Shown here: piece after piece, positions 11,828 to 22,564 of the stretch
Position numbering within the stretch: the first letter of the stretch is position 1
Layout: the number at the start of each line of letters is the position of its first letter
DNA from: Grifola frondosa
Taxonomy: Eukaryota; Basidiomycota; Agaricomycetes; Polyporales; Grifolaceae
Assembly (NCBI GenBank): GCA_001683735.1
Contig: LUGG01000023.1
Coordinates: 372,001-436,000 of the forward strand
Direction: 5' to 3'
Length of the DNA stretch: 64,000 nucleotides
Notes under the pieces: model-generated
Told to the model about the DNA's origin: nothing
The model's database searches: none
Seen by the model: only the letters and a program-made list of their open reading frames with translations
Translations under genes and position numbers: made by a program

Positions 11828-14150
11828 ATGGACCCATCTCCCGCAGTTCCCTCTCTCCAGCTTTTTTCCCTGGCCGGAAAGAATGTCCTCATCACAGGCG
11901 CTACCAGAGGTATGTCAGAACTTGCTATTCCCATCTCCTCCTTCTGATATACCCTTCCGCGTTCTCGCCTTATCTCTCCCCCAGGTATTGGTGCGGCATG
12001 CGCCATTGCTCTCGCAGAAGCTGGCGCCAACATATGTCTCGTTCGACGTCCCTCTACCCCCGACTCCCCTCCCAACAACGATACCATCAACGCCATCGCC
12101 GCCCTCGGGGTCACTGTTAAAGTTGTCCACTGCGACCTCGCAGATCTTGACGCTGTAAAGTCTCTCTTCCCAAAGGCGCTCGACGCCATGGCCGGCGAGA
12201 TCCACGTCCTCGTCAACTGCGCAGGCATACAGCGGAGATCCCCGGCAGTCCAGTTCTCCGAGGTCGATTGGGACGATGTGCGTCTCCTCTTCTTCATTCT
12301 CCCATCCTACTCCCAATTGCCCCTTGTCGGTGCTTTTCGTTTTGGGTTTGCCTTTCATTCGCATTTTGACTCGTCCGTGACATGCCGCGGCCTTTTACTC
12401 ACCCCCGCTCTTCTCTCCTCGTCCTTTCCACGCATCTTCCATTATCCCTATCCGTCCTGCGCGCATCCCTCATCATCATCATCGACAACGCCCTCGGTCT
12501 CGCCCCTCCCTGGCGTCCCCGGCACATCCGATGTCTCGCCATCTCGCCATCTCGACTATCCAACTTTCCCTAACGCGATCAAATCCTTCGCCCGGCCCTC
12601 CGCTTCCCCCACGTGCCCTCCCACTGTGGGCTACTGTGCGGTTCTTTGTCAAAATTTGCACCCTTCATGTGTCCACGCCCGGTACGTCACCTGTGCCGCC
12701 GCCTGATGGTATGTTTCTGTTCTGTTCTGTTCTGTTCTCTCCTCGCATGTTTGGTATGGCGTGCTATCCTGTTCTCCCTGGAACCTCCCACAACACATGC
12801 GTGCATGCGCATCTCAACATAATTGCTCCCACTCGCCTCGCATTCCCCCGGGCCCCGTCATGCTCGTCGCTCCCTATCGCGTCCCCATCTCGCCCGCCTC
12901 GACTTACGCTCGCCCGATCTAATTCTGCCCCCGTTCCCACCGACGACGACCCACGCGCGTACACTCCCCCCTCGTCATACATGCATATCCCATTTCCGTG
13001 CGCGCACATCCCCACGTCATCGCATCTCGCACTTTCCCTTCCTTCGCTGATCCCTGATCGCGGATCGCGCGCACCCACCCCGCGATCTTCCCGCCGCGTC
13101 CTTCGCATCTCGCCCCTTCCACACTCTCCCACTATCCCACCATATCATATATACATATATACGTCATTGCGCATCCTGCGGGCTTGACCATGTACGGCGC
13201 GCTTCGCGATCGTCGCATGCGACGTACGTCACGGTGCCCTGATCTGAACGGGAACGGTATGGCGTGCGTCGATGCGCGCCCGAAATACCACCTGCCCGGC
13301 TCTCGCACAACACGCACTCGACTCGACCCAACTCAACTGAATAGGTGCTCAACGTGAACCTCAAGTCCGTATGGCTCCTTTCGCAGGCGGCAGGCCAGCA
13401 CATGGTGCCCCGGCGCCGCGGCAAGATCATCAACTTTTGCTCGCTGCTCACGTTCCAGGTGCGTTCGTCCTGCGTGTGTGCGTTCTGCGTGCGAGCTGAT
13501 GGTATGGTGGGGGCAGGGCGGGCTGACGGTGCCGGCGTACGCGGCGGCGAAGGGCGCGCTGGGGCAGCTGACGAAGGCGCTGAGTAATGAGTGGAGCGGG
13601 GAGAACGTGCAGGTGAATGGGGTTTGTCCTGGGTATATCGCTACGGATATGTGAGTTTTTTTTGGTTGGGTTTGGGGTGGGGTTGAGGGTGGGTGCTGGT
13701 TGTGCTTGGATTTTGGTGTGGGGGTTGTGATGCGCGGGGACTCGAACGCAGCGCGTACGGCGGGTTGGTCGTGCGTAGATGCGCTCCATCGCACGTTTCC
13801 CACTCCCTACACTACACACATTTGTTCTTTTCAATCAACTCTACACACAGCGCGCGTGCCCACCCCTCCTTTCCCGTCCCCTCGTCCGCCTAATAGCTGA
13901 CCCCGCACACACAGGAACGAGAAGCTGCTCGCCGACCCCGTGCGCACGCGCCAGATCTCGGAGCGCATCCCCGCGGGGCGCTGGGGCGCGCCGCGCGACT
14001 TTGCGGGGCCCGTCGTGTTCCTCGCGAGCGCGGCGAGCCAGTACGTGTGCGGCGAGCTGCTCGTCGTCGACGGGGTGCGTGCGCTCGCCTGCCTCGTTGC
14101 TGCTGATCTGACTATTTGCTTTTGCGCTGTAGGGGTGGATGGGGCGGTGA
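11828..14150 (+). CDS. Short-chain dehydrogenase resembling 2-deoxy-D-gluconate 3-dehydrogenase (KduD)
   Basis: Six exons (11828-11909, 11985-12277, 13345-13458, 13517-13650, 13915-14074, 14133-14150) join without error to 266 residues, typical for a classical SDR. Motifs in order: cofactor loop [29 protein letters not shown], catalytic Ser in INFCS, YAAAK (Tyr and Lys), [16 protein letters not shown] and a terminal VDGGWMGR. The last two blocks and the overall layout match the KduD group, which acts on keto-sugar acids from pectin or uronate breakdown. The fungal substrate is unknown. Oddities are a 1067-nt second intron and a 264-nt fourth intron, against about 55 nt elsewhere in the window. 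The gene is divergent from the polyol dehydrogenase. Confidence 0.88.
12278..13344 (+). other. Oversized intron within the KduD-like SDR gene
   Basis: Exons ending EVDWDD and starting VLNVNLK are contiguous in the protein family, so these 1067 nt are intronic. The intron starts GTGCGT and ends ATAG. It is strongly pyrimidine-rich on the coding strand, with a TTCTG pentanucleotide repeat near 12716-12738. No transposase or RT motif was seen. Open frames inside are low-complexity. Confidence 0.75.
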
Positions 14151-16139
14151 GGAGTCCACGTGCGTGGATACGATGCGGTGCGCGTTTGATTGCCTGTACT
14201 ACTACCATGCTACTGTTACTGCTACTGCTACTGTGTACGCTATGGCTGCTGCTGCGACTACGAATTGAGCTGTGTATGTGTATGCCCACGTACGGAAGCC
14301 GGGCCCGAGATACGAGCCCAGATCGCGATCGCGCCTGGACAGATCGATGGATCCACACCCGTGGCAATATTAATTCGATATTCGCGTGCGGGCCGGGCGA
14401 ACCGCATACTGGTGAGACTCTGGGAAGCACTGGCGCCGTAAGTATATGTATTACAGCTAGCTGGCTTGCATGCGGCGGCGAGAGCCGTTCATTAGAGTGA
14501 GACCGCAGCGCGGAAGTTGGGGCGGCCCTGCGTGCACGTGTGCGGATATTTAGTTGGTTATGCTTTTGGTTTTGGTTTTGGTTTTGGTTTTGGTTTTGGT
14601 TCGATGAGAATTGGCGCGCCCACGGGAACTCGATTGCTGGATTGGCCACGCTGATGTGCGCGGGTTTTGTCAGCATCCCGTGAATGCTGCACCGGGGGCA
14701 GTATACATAGTACGTGCTCGGTGTGCACTTTCGCCTAATACTTACCTCGTCTTGTCTTAAGAAGGGTGGGTTCGGAAGAGGGTATAGTGTGTCTCGGCCC
14801 TGCGCGTCATCAGAACGCGCGGCGGTTCGAGCGGGCCACCACATACATACACCAATGCATATATGTAAGTATCTGCCGGGGGGGGGGCAAGCTTCAAGCT
14901 TCAAGCTCACAGGCGGGGAAGATTAGCCAGATTGGCTTTCCCCCGGGAGCCTGCGTGCGTTGTTTTGGCGGGAATCGCACGTGCGGAGCGGCGCCGGGGT
15001 TCAGAGCAGAAGAGGGTAAGCTTGAGTGTGTACGGTATGGGTAAGGCTGCGGGGGCGCCAGAGGGGCTGCCTCGGGGTCATGTGCGGGGTGCGGATAAGT
15101 GGGGCGTCGTGCGGTGCGTTCTAGGAAGGAATGTTGAATGTTGGACGCTGTTAGGCGCAGATGGCGGAGGGACGGACCGGGTCGTCTCAGTTTCAGAACA
15201 CCGTGGGCGCAGACGGAGGGGTGCGGTACTTGTGCCTTGCACGACGAGCTCTGGCGATGTCATTGGGCCCAAATTGGCACTTGGGGGATGTTCAGCTCGA
15301 AGACGAGGTCGACTCGTGCGGCGGGTGCAGGTACGTACGCCAGCGGAGATGTCCTGCCATGCGCGCGTTGGAAGAAGGTGAAGCAGCGCACTTATCTGCA
15401 CCGTCCCCGGTAGCTGGCGTCCAACAGCGAGTAACCACCCTCAGAGACTCGCAAAGGGCTGCCAGGAACACTCGCGCTGCATGCGTGGACTAGTACGTCG
15501 GGGGTGCACGGTCGATACTCGGCAGGGCGTCTGAGGAGCATGTACGGGTAGGTCCTCGGAAAAGCTCTTACCCTGCGACGTCATGATCTTCAGGCAGACT
15601 TTTGCGGTGGTGGCCCCACCGCGTCGCACTATAGTGCGGCAGCGCAACATACGTACTAGTACTAGTGTACTGTCAACAGCCGGCGCACCCGAGCTGAACG
15701 CGCACGCTTATTCGACCGTCGCTATGCGGGACAGGTCAACTGCGCGCAAGTAAGTGCTAGCGGGGCACGAAGAAGATGCAGAGAGCGATATCAGAATGGA
15801 CGGCCGCGTGTTTTGCGTGGGTGCGTCATAGTGCAGAACGCTGTAGGGCTTCTGGGTATTGGGAGCAGATAGAAGGGCTTCGAGAACACGCGCAGTCCGT
15901 GGCGGACGCGTCCGCACACCACCTGTCTCCCTGCGTGCGTACTCACAGCTCTGTGTTAATTCTCACCATCGGGAGCATCGTAAAACCGCGCGCGAACGGC
16001 CCGCACATGCGCGACTTCTGGATCCTCCTGCGTGGAGGAACCTGTGGGGGAGGGGACTGCCGCGCGGCAGTTAGCAGCTGCAGAGATGCGGAGATCCACA
16101 CGCTTGGGCGATAGAGATAAGTATGTATGTGGTGCGATC
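14151..16139. other. Gene-poor interval with simple repeats
   Basis: No supported gene. It contains a CTACTG/CTGCTA tract near 14205-14245, a TTTTGG hexamer run at 14564-14600, a G-run near 14879 followed by an AAGCTTC triple repeat, and mixed GC-rich sequence. A 359-codon minus-strand frame (13831-14910) overlaps SDR exons, encodes an Asn-Gln run from the hexamer repeat and has no domain. Confidence 0.5.
14564..14600 (+). repeat. TTTTGG hexanucleotide microsatellite
   Basis: About six tandem TTTTGG units with no obvious interruption. It lies in non-coding DNA about 400 bp past the SDR stop codon. Confidence 0.9.
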
Positions 16140-17396
16140 TTAAATCGCCGCCTGCCCCGCATGAGAAGTACGTCGTGAAGCTTGGCGTGGTCGGGAGATT
16201 ATCTGATAGTTTGTGACCGGACGGATTCTTCGGAAGGGGTTCCGGCCTGGTCGCGAGAAAAGACCTCCGAAGGCATCCATGGGATGAATGTCGAATCGAC
16301 GGGCGTCCAGAACGTGGTGAGGGACCGTGCCAAGACATTGAAGAAGTATGAAGAAGTGAGCAAGACTGAAGGGAGTTCGCGCCTCCGAGACCCGCGCTAT
16401 GGTTGAGCTTCCATAAAACCGTTCAGGACATGTTTGGATACCGCGGACATAAGATACAGTTCCATAAATTTCGACTGCATAGTGCCTGACAGTGCAATAT
16501 TTTACAGGGTCGTCGAATGAGAAATCGTCCCATGCGCTAGAAATACACTGGAAATGAACTGCGAATTCAAGAAGAGACTGGACCTGAAGCAAGCACTTCT
16601 GCCCGCGGTCGCGGTGCGGCAGAAAGCCCGTCCTGCTGGAGAACCTCGCCGTCCCGACCGCGTATTGGCAGAGTTCCCTAGTGGCCATGCGGCCTTCGTT
16701 CCCGAGGCGAAGTGCGCGAGGGGAGCTTGACGGACGAGATGGCATCGAGATGAGCACCGCGACTCGCGCGTGGTGCGCCCTCAGCCTGGGGTCCTCCTCA
16801 GGTTCCGCATTGTGGGCCCTTTTACGAGAACAACACCTAGGCCAACAAAGTCGGCCAGATCAGTCGCATAGCACATCGAAGTGAACAGGAAAGCGCACGC
16901 GTGGTGTGAACGCCTACCGCAGCGGGTATTCTGATGGCCGCCGGCGCCGGTCGTAGCTTCTCCTTCCTCGCCTCCATCTCTTGGAAGACTAGAAATCGAA
17001 TCGGGAGTGACTTCCAACGCTAATGGCTGTCACGCAGACAAGACGGCATTATCATCCTTGCGCCGAGCCTCTCGACCAGGGCTGGACACGAACGTGAATG
17101 CGCTCCCAACCGCATTTCTCGAGCGCCAAACCGCCCGCCTTGTCTCCGACGAGCGTGTCCCACATCTGCGGCTTCTCCACGACGTCGCCGCCGCCCGCAG
17201 CCGCCTGGTGCAGCGCGCGCCTGTTCGCGGCCCTCCGGTGAGATATCATGACCCCTAGAACGAAGAGCCCGAACACCGCGACAAATGCCATCACGAAGCC
17301 GAAGACGAGCGTGGTTGTTCGATTTGATGTCGTCCCGCCGATGATACTCGAGGGAGTATCACCCGGTGGTAAACTTGAAGGAGGAATGGTCGACAT
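16140..17396 (-). CDS. Small single-pass membrane protein, TM family member 2
   Basis: Starts at 17396 with a Met-Ser-Thr-Ile-Pro beginning like TM1. A short S/T/P-rich head is followed by one membrane segment (LVFGFVMAFVAVFGLFVLG) and SHRR. The tail carries EKPQMWD, VGDKAGGL and WERIH, then an intron, then PLALEVTP at exactly the TM1 intron position. A second intron (probable donor GTGCGC near 16909, acceptor near 16831) leads to HARVAVLISMPSRP ... LCQYAVGTA, matching the TM1 C-terminal block. The frame stays open to 16140, but residues after the YAVGTA block have no counterpart in TM1, so the true 3' end may lie near 16600 after another splice. The gene begins 224 bp after the stop of an ABC-transporter remnant on the same strand. 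Confidence 0.6.
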
Positions 17397-17620
17397 GGGC
17401 GTTTGCGCGAGGGCTGCAGCTGGAAAGGAGCTCGTCTGCCCTAAATAATGCGAACTAGAGACCAGCTGTTGAGATCGTTTGTCTGCGCAGTGCTGCGCTG
17501 CCGCGGAATACGTTCTGTACCGAGTCAAGCTCATGCCGATCTGAAATACGGCAGGAACTACGTCATTATGGACGCCCCTGTCCTTCGAGCTCATGTAATA
17601 TCCTTCTCTTTGCGCCACTG

Positions 17621-17970
17621 TCAAGTTCTACCTTTATCGTTTGAGAACTGCGCACTCGCTTTTGCCTTGGCTTTACATAAAGTGAGGAATTTCGATGACG
17701 GATCTGCCAGGAGATTTGCGGGCTTGCCAAATTGAGAGATGCGGCCTTCCTCGATCGCGAGCAACGTTACCTGATGTAGATACGTTAGTCTTCGCTGGCA
17801 TCGCAGAAGGCAAAAAGGTACCTAGTCAATAAGGGTGCGTAATGCGAGAATTGTGCCGTCAGCGAACTCTGTGAGATTGCGTTTTGTGTTGTCAGTCGTG
17901 GAAGAATTACTTGCGACGTACGTACTTGCTTCCTCACTCAATTCGTCCGCAGTAGCGCAATCAGCAATCA
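17621..17970 (-). pseudogene. Remnant of ABCC transporter C-terminus (end of NBD2)
   Basis: Only the last part of an ABC gene survives. On the minus strand one sees a DCATADEL segment like VDYATDEL, then an intron. Next come EFADGTIL...LRTLID (compare EFAQSTIL...LRTVIDY at 3800-3870) and a second intron. The final exon, 17770-17621, reads EEGRISQFGKPANLL, PSSKF and LCKA before the stop. Intron positions match the gene at 1681-4064. The H-loop region is shortened and Walker A, the signature and Walker B are absent. A neighbouring open frame (17822-18178) covers part of it. Being followed by TM2 at 224 bp marks it as half of a duplicated block. Confidence 0.7.
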
Positions 17971-18177
17971 AACAAGCATCAGACTCCAACACATGCAAAC
18001 GCAGCTGGCACACCTCATCATAGCTCCTCATGTTGAAGATGCGTCCAAAACGCCACCGAGAACGAGCGAAATTAGGGAGGTGCCAATTAGAGGGAGAAAT
18101 AAAGATAGAGTAGGATGATTCGATAGCGTAGTGAGTGTCAATGCTCAGTACTGTCGAAGCCTGGTGTAATCCATTCA

Positions 18178-19447
18178 TTATAATTGAGGTGGCAACATGT
18201 CTTCGAGACAGAAATCGTGCTGTCCTTCATCGTCCGAACCCATCTCCGACTGGTTATCGTCCACCAACAGCGGTGGAAGCCCACGCCACCTTTGGACCTT
18301 GTTCCGCAGGAGCGCTTCGATATCGGCAAGTGTTTGACATCGACCCAAGGCACTACGGAATTGATTGAACCATGGCCGTCGACTGCTAGATGCACAAATT
18401 GGCGATTAGATAGAGAATTTAATTAATAGATACTCATCGCGTACCACTGGCTATCAACAAAATGTCGAATATGTGTTTGTACTGTCTCAATAGTTGCTGT
18501 GTCGGGATGCTCGCGACATACGTCCAAATACTCCAAAGAAATATGTACTGGATCTGGTGTCACGTTTGCAAATAGACTGGGAAGAGAATGGTTGTGAGGA
18601 TCGTCAACTTGGTCAAGACATTGGCTCAACATACCAAGGGTTCGCAAGCAACGACTCGCCAACCATTATGCCATCAGCACCGGTGAATGCGCGATTGTTT
18701 TCTATATCTTCCCATGTACGCACATTTCCGTTGCTCACAACAGGTATGCGTAAAGTCTCTTTCAGCTTCTTAACGTGTTCAAGATCCGCTGCGCCACGTC
18801 TTCTGCGGCGAGCGGAGACATGCCGTGCATGCAAAGTGACCCAAGAGGCTCCAGCAGCCTCAAGATGTTGAGAAAAATCAACTGTAGCAGGAGTGTTCTG
18901 GCACAACCGAATCTTGGCGGATACTGGAACCGTTAGAGAGTGCGACATTGCGGATACTTGTTGCACTGTTCAGTGAACGCTTTGTGGATGATAGGTAGCA
19001 CGCTCACCAATATCTTCGACCAGAGGCCACTCCTTCTGACCAAGTAAGTAGCCCCCATAATGACCTTCCCGAGCAGCTTCTTGAGGGCAGCCCAGGTTTA
19101 AATCTGAGTAACTTCGCAATCATCGACATCGTTCCACAGAGACATTGCCGCAAAAACGACGCACCTATCGCATCGCACGATCCTTGCATCTTCCTCGCAG
19201 CTCTCACTACCAAGTCGGGATCATCACCACAAAGTTGGACAACCACTGGGCGGTCACTGTCGCTACCCAATCCACGCAAATGAAACTCCGAGTACTCCTG
19301 GTCATTCAGAAGTCGGTCGGGAAGGAGCATCTGAGTGAAGGCGAGAGATGCATTATAACGGTGGACAAGCAGGCGGAACGGAAGGTCGCTTTGGTTGACC
19401 ATGGGAGCCGCGATGTTATTAAGAGATTTTGGTAATGAAAAGGTCAT
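18178..19447 (-). CDS. DUS1: tRNA-dihydrouridine synthase, Dus1 type
   Basis: FMN enzyme that reduces uridine to dihydrouridine in the tRNA D-loop (positions 16/17 for Dus1). Five exons (19447-19165, 19103-19008, 18965-18635, 18576-18445, 18385-18178) join in frame to 349 residues. The N-terminal [17 protein letters not shown] fits the barrel entrance. DLNLGCPQ carries the catalytic Cys, followed by GHYGGYLL, then SAKIRL (Lys), TLHARH (His), PVVSNGNV and GADGIMVGE of the FMN phosphate site. The C-terminal helical domain ends with [18 protein letters not shown]. Divergent from the protoporphyrinogen oxidase gene, 409 bp apart. The Dus1 assignment over Dus4 rests on the GCPQ...GHYG context. Confidence 0.88.
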
Positions 19448-19856
19448 TCTTCATGCATAGATTAAGAAACGACTCTTAGGCTAGTGCAAGTTTTGGACCC
19501 AAACTATGAACAACAGCCGCAGTGTTGATGAAGAATTCGACGGAGGAGTACGCCACACAGGTCCAGATCCTTTGACGCGATCGACACGTGGCTTTCTTAT
19601 AGAGGCTTTTGCATTCTCGAACCGGGTCGTTTCGCGCTTCAATGATTGAAGTCGAAGACTGAATTGGACAATCGACATCAATGAGCAGGACATTGACCAA
19701 GGTTTGTAGTCTATAATTTTGGGGGAAAATGCTGATTATGGCTCGTAGGCTCAGTGAGGATAAAGTGAATATCTGGCCATGACATAGTCTACTCTAATAC
19801 TGTCCTTTGCTACATTTTCGACAGAGAGCTCAAATTCATCGTTCATCGGTCTCGGT
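19448..19856. promoter_or_regulatory. Divergent promoter region, DUS1 / HEM14-like
   Basis: 409 bp between two divergent start codons. No coding signal or recognisable regulatory motif was found. Confidence 0.45.
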
Positions 19857-22106
19857 ATGACTCCTCGTTCGATTACGGTCCTCGGCGGCGGTCTTACGGG
19901 GCTCTCAGCTGCCTTTCATCTTGCGCGGCGGTTTCCCACCCCCCACATAACTCTCATCGAGAAGGCTCCGACAATTGGTGGATGGGTCCATTCTGAACGT
20001 GTGCGCGTGCACGATGGGGGCCGTGACTGCGAGATACTTCTGGAGGGTGGGCCAAGAACCCTTAGGCCGGGATCGAAGGCAGTGTTAGAACTGGTGAGTA
20101 CCGCTTGGTGGTTAACTCTTTCTATGCGTTATAAAGGGCACATTGGATTTCGTTGCAATATTGTCCTGGACCGATCATAGTCACCTTGTTATGGCGGGTT
20201 AACTGGTCTGTGCATATTTGAAATGGTCGAGGTTCGATGTGTCCGAAATGCTTGTTTAATCTCCTTGGCATTCTGAAGAATGGACCTCCGGACTCCGTAC
20301 GGAGTTAATCTTTTGGAGTACTAATTTGACTCTTGAAGGCACCCATCCAATCACCGAGAATTCTGCTTCATTACGAACTCAGTCTCTGCGTCGTTTGTAC
20401 TAACTCGCTACTACCAGATTAACTTATTGAATCTGTCTTCCTCCATCTTGACGGTGTCGGACACGTCACCCGCTGCTCGCAATCGCTTTCTACATCTTCC
20501 TGGCACACATGGATTAGTGCATATCCCCAGCTCCCTTCCGGCTCTCCTTCGTTCACCGCTCTCCCGCGTGCTCTTCCCTGCTGTACTGAAGGATTTAGTA
20601 ACGCTACATAGAAATAGTACGTCATTCTGCTCTGTATTTCAATGCTTGCACTCATGAATTCGATGTGTTGTTTATAACATCATAGCACTGAACGTCGAGT
20701 CCTCGCGAGACGAATCTGTTGACGCATTTCTCACGCGACACTTTGGGCCAGAATTTGCTCTTAAATTTGGCAGCGCCCTTGTACACGGTATTTATGCGGC
20801 GGATTCACGCGTTCTTAGCACTCGAGCAGCATTGCGTTGGTTGCTCTGGAGGAAGGCGGCGGGGGCAGCGTAGTGAGGGGTGCTATAGCAGATGCGCTTA
20901 CATTATTGCGGGCTCGCTTCCGCAGGCGGGTTACAGAGAAGGAACCTCAAGAAGAGAGATATGACTTAGGACATATCGAATATCTGATGAAGGGGGTGAG
21001 CGTATACTCATTCAAAAGCGGATTGCAAACACTCGTCGATGCTCTTCTGGAGGATTTGGAGAAGCGGGAAAATGTGAGTGTAATAAAGGGGGACCCGGTC
21101 GCGAAGTTGTCGCGAACAAACGATTCCAGAGACTTTGAGGTACGTGCTATTGAATATGAGCACCCCTGGCGTATTCAGACAATTTATCGTGCTTATTCCA
21201 TGTCGCGAATATAGCTGGAGACTGAATCGGGACGAACTATCGTCTCCTCGCACCTCGTCTCCGCCATGCCTCTTCCTGCTTTACATGAATTGCTTCAAAA
21301 CTCATATAGACATCCTCCGTCTTCCCATTCCACCGCACATATCTCTTCTCACTCTCTGCCACGTTCAGAAGACATCGTCCGACCTCCCTTGCCACCATTT
21401 CCACACCCTGCATTGGCGTTTCGGACACACGTACCCGGCCGATATTATATTCCTCAGCTTACGCGATCTACATCGACGTCTACGCCTGTGAAAACTCCTT
21501 CACAGCAGTCCACTGCGCTGCCAATGCTTCCCCATCTCCTCGCCAACCCCACCTCTTCCGTCGTCGTCATTAACCTTGTCTTCCCTCTTCGCCATCACCG
21601 ATCCACCCTGAGGGCTTCGGCTATCTTGTCCCGCGCCCGCAGACTGGGTACCCCTCACCGATTCAGGAACAGAAACGGATAAAACAGATACAGGGTTGGG
21701 CATCCTCGGTACCGTGTTCGACTCATGCGCGCTTGCCGGGCAAGATATCCAGGGAAGTGCCGACGCGGACGCTCCGCGCTTCACAAAGATGACAGTGATG
21801 CTCGGCGGGCCGTACCCCTCCCCCACTCCCGACCCGTCCTCCCCGATGTTCCTCCCAGCCTTGTTGAAGGCCCTCTCGTCGCACCTCGGCACGCCCGCGC
21901 TCCCGGAGCCGTGCCTCGTGCGCGTCCGTCAGCATGCGCACTGCATCCCGACGCCCACAGTGGGCCATGTCGAGCGCATGGCGGAGCTCCGTGCGGCGGT
22001 GTCGCAGTTCTGGGGCAAGGAGGCCGCGGTGATCGGCGCGGGCGTTGGTGGTGTGAGCGTGGGCGATTGCGTGGAGGCTGGCAGGCGCGTCGGGTTGGAT
22101 TGGTGA
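19857..22106 (+). CDS. HEM14: Protoporphyrinogen oxidase (heme biosynthesis), frame interrupted
   Basis: FAD enzyme of the mitochondrial inner membrane that converts protoporphyrinogen IX to protoporphyrin IX. The FAD motif VLGGGLTGLSAAFHLA opens the protein, then EKAPTIGGWV and LEGGPRTLRP. Exon 2 starts at 20418 after a 324-nt intron. Later blocks are FGPEFALKFGSALVHGIYAADSR, GGGGSVVRGAI, VSVYSFKSGLQTLV and GILGTVFDSCALAGQD. The C-terminal VIGAGVGGVSVGDCVEAGRRV is diagnostic. The frame shifts three times (near 20832, 21583 and 21651); each is cured by one extra base in a short T or C run, so assembly error is likelier than decay. Exon 4 may hide another intron between 21300 and 21530. Confidence 0.8.
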
Positions 22107-22564
22107 AGCCTCGGGCAATAGTGTTCGCGAGTGGGTGGATGCTCACTCTCGACATCGGAAGGTCAAATATATATGTAGACGTGTATCAATTATCATGCTC
22201 GTCGTGCTGGGGATGGCGGGCTACTTAGGACACGCTATCATCGAAATTTAGTTCCTCGACTACATCCTTGACATACTCATCGCCATGACTGTGTTGTGGC
22301 TCTATGACTTTCATGACTGCAATAGTAGGATGTTGGATACTTCACTATTGAGAATGAACAAGAAACATGTCAGAGTGCGCAGTGTAATTTAAGACAACGT
22401 GGTATCAATGTCAAATAGCTGATTTGTGGTTTCGTCGAACACGATCGTCGACTATATTTGACCTCTGCATGGTGTAAATGAAGCACAAGTCGCGGAAGAA
22501 GGAACATGGCCATGTAATACACTAGAAGCATTTATAGAGCAAGACTGACGACCAGCCAAGATGA
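22107..22564. other. Intergenic, convergent gene ends
   Basis: Lies between the 3' ends of the HEM14-like gene and the F-box gene. AT-richer, with no coding or RNA motif seen. Confidence 0.5.

Noticed and set aside
11362..12297. 311-codon minus-strand ORF
   Set aside because: Antisense to SDR exons 1 and 2, which have clear family motifs; no domain of its own.
13831..14910. 359-codon minus-strand ORF with an Asn-Gln repeat
   Set aside because: Lies opposite real SDR exons, and its repeat comes from the TTTTGG microsatellite.
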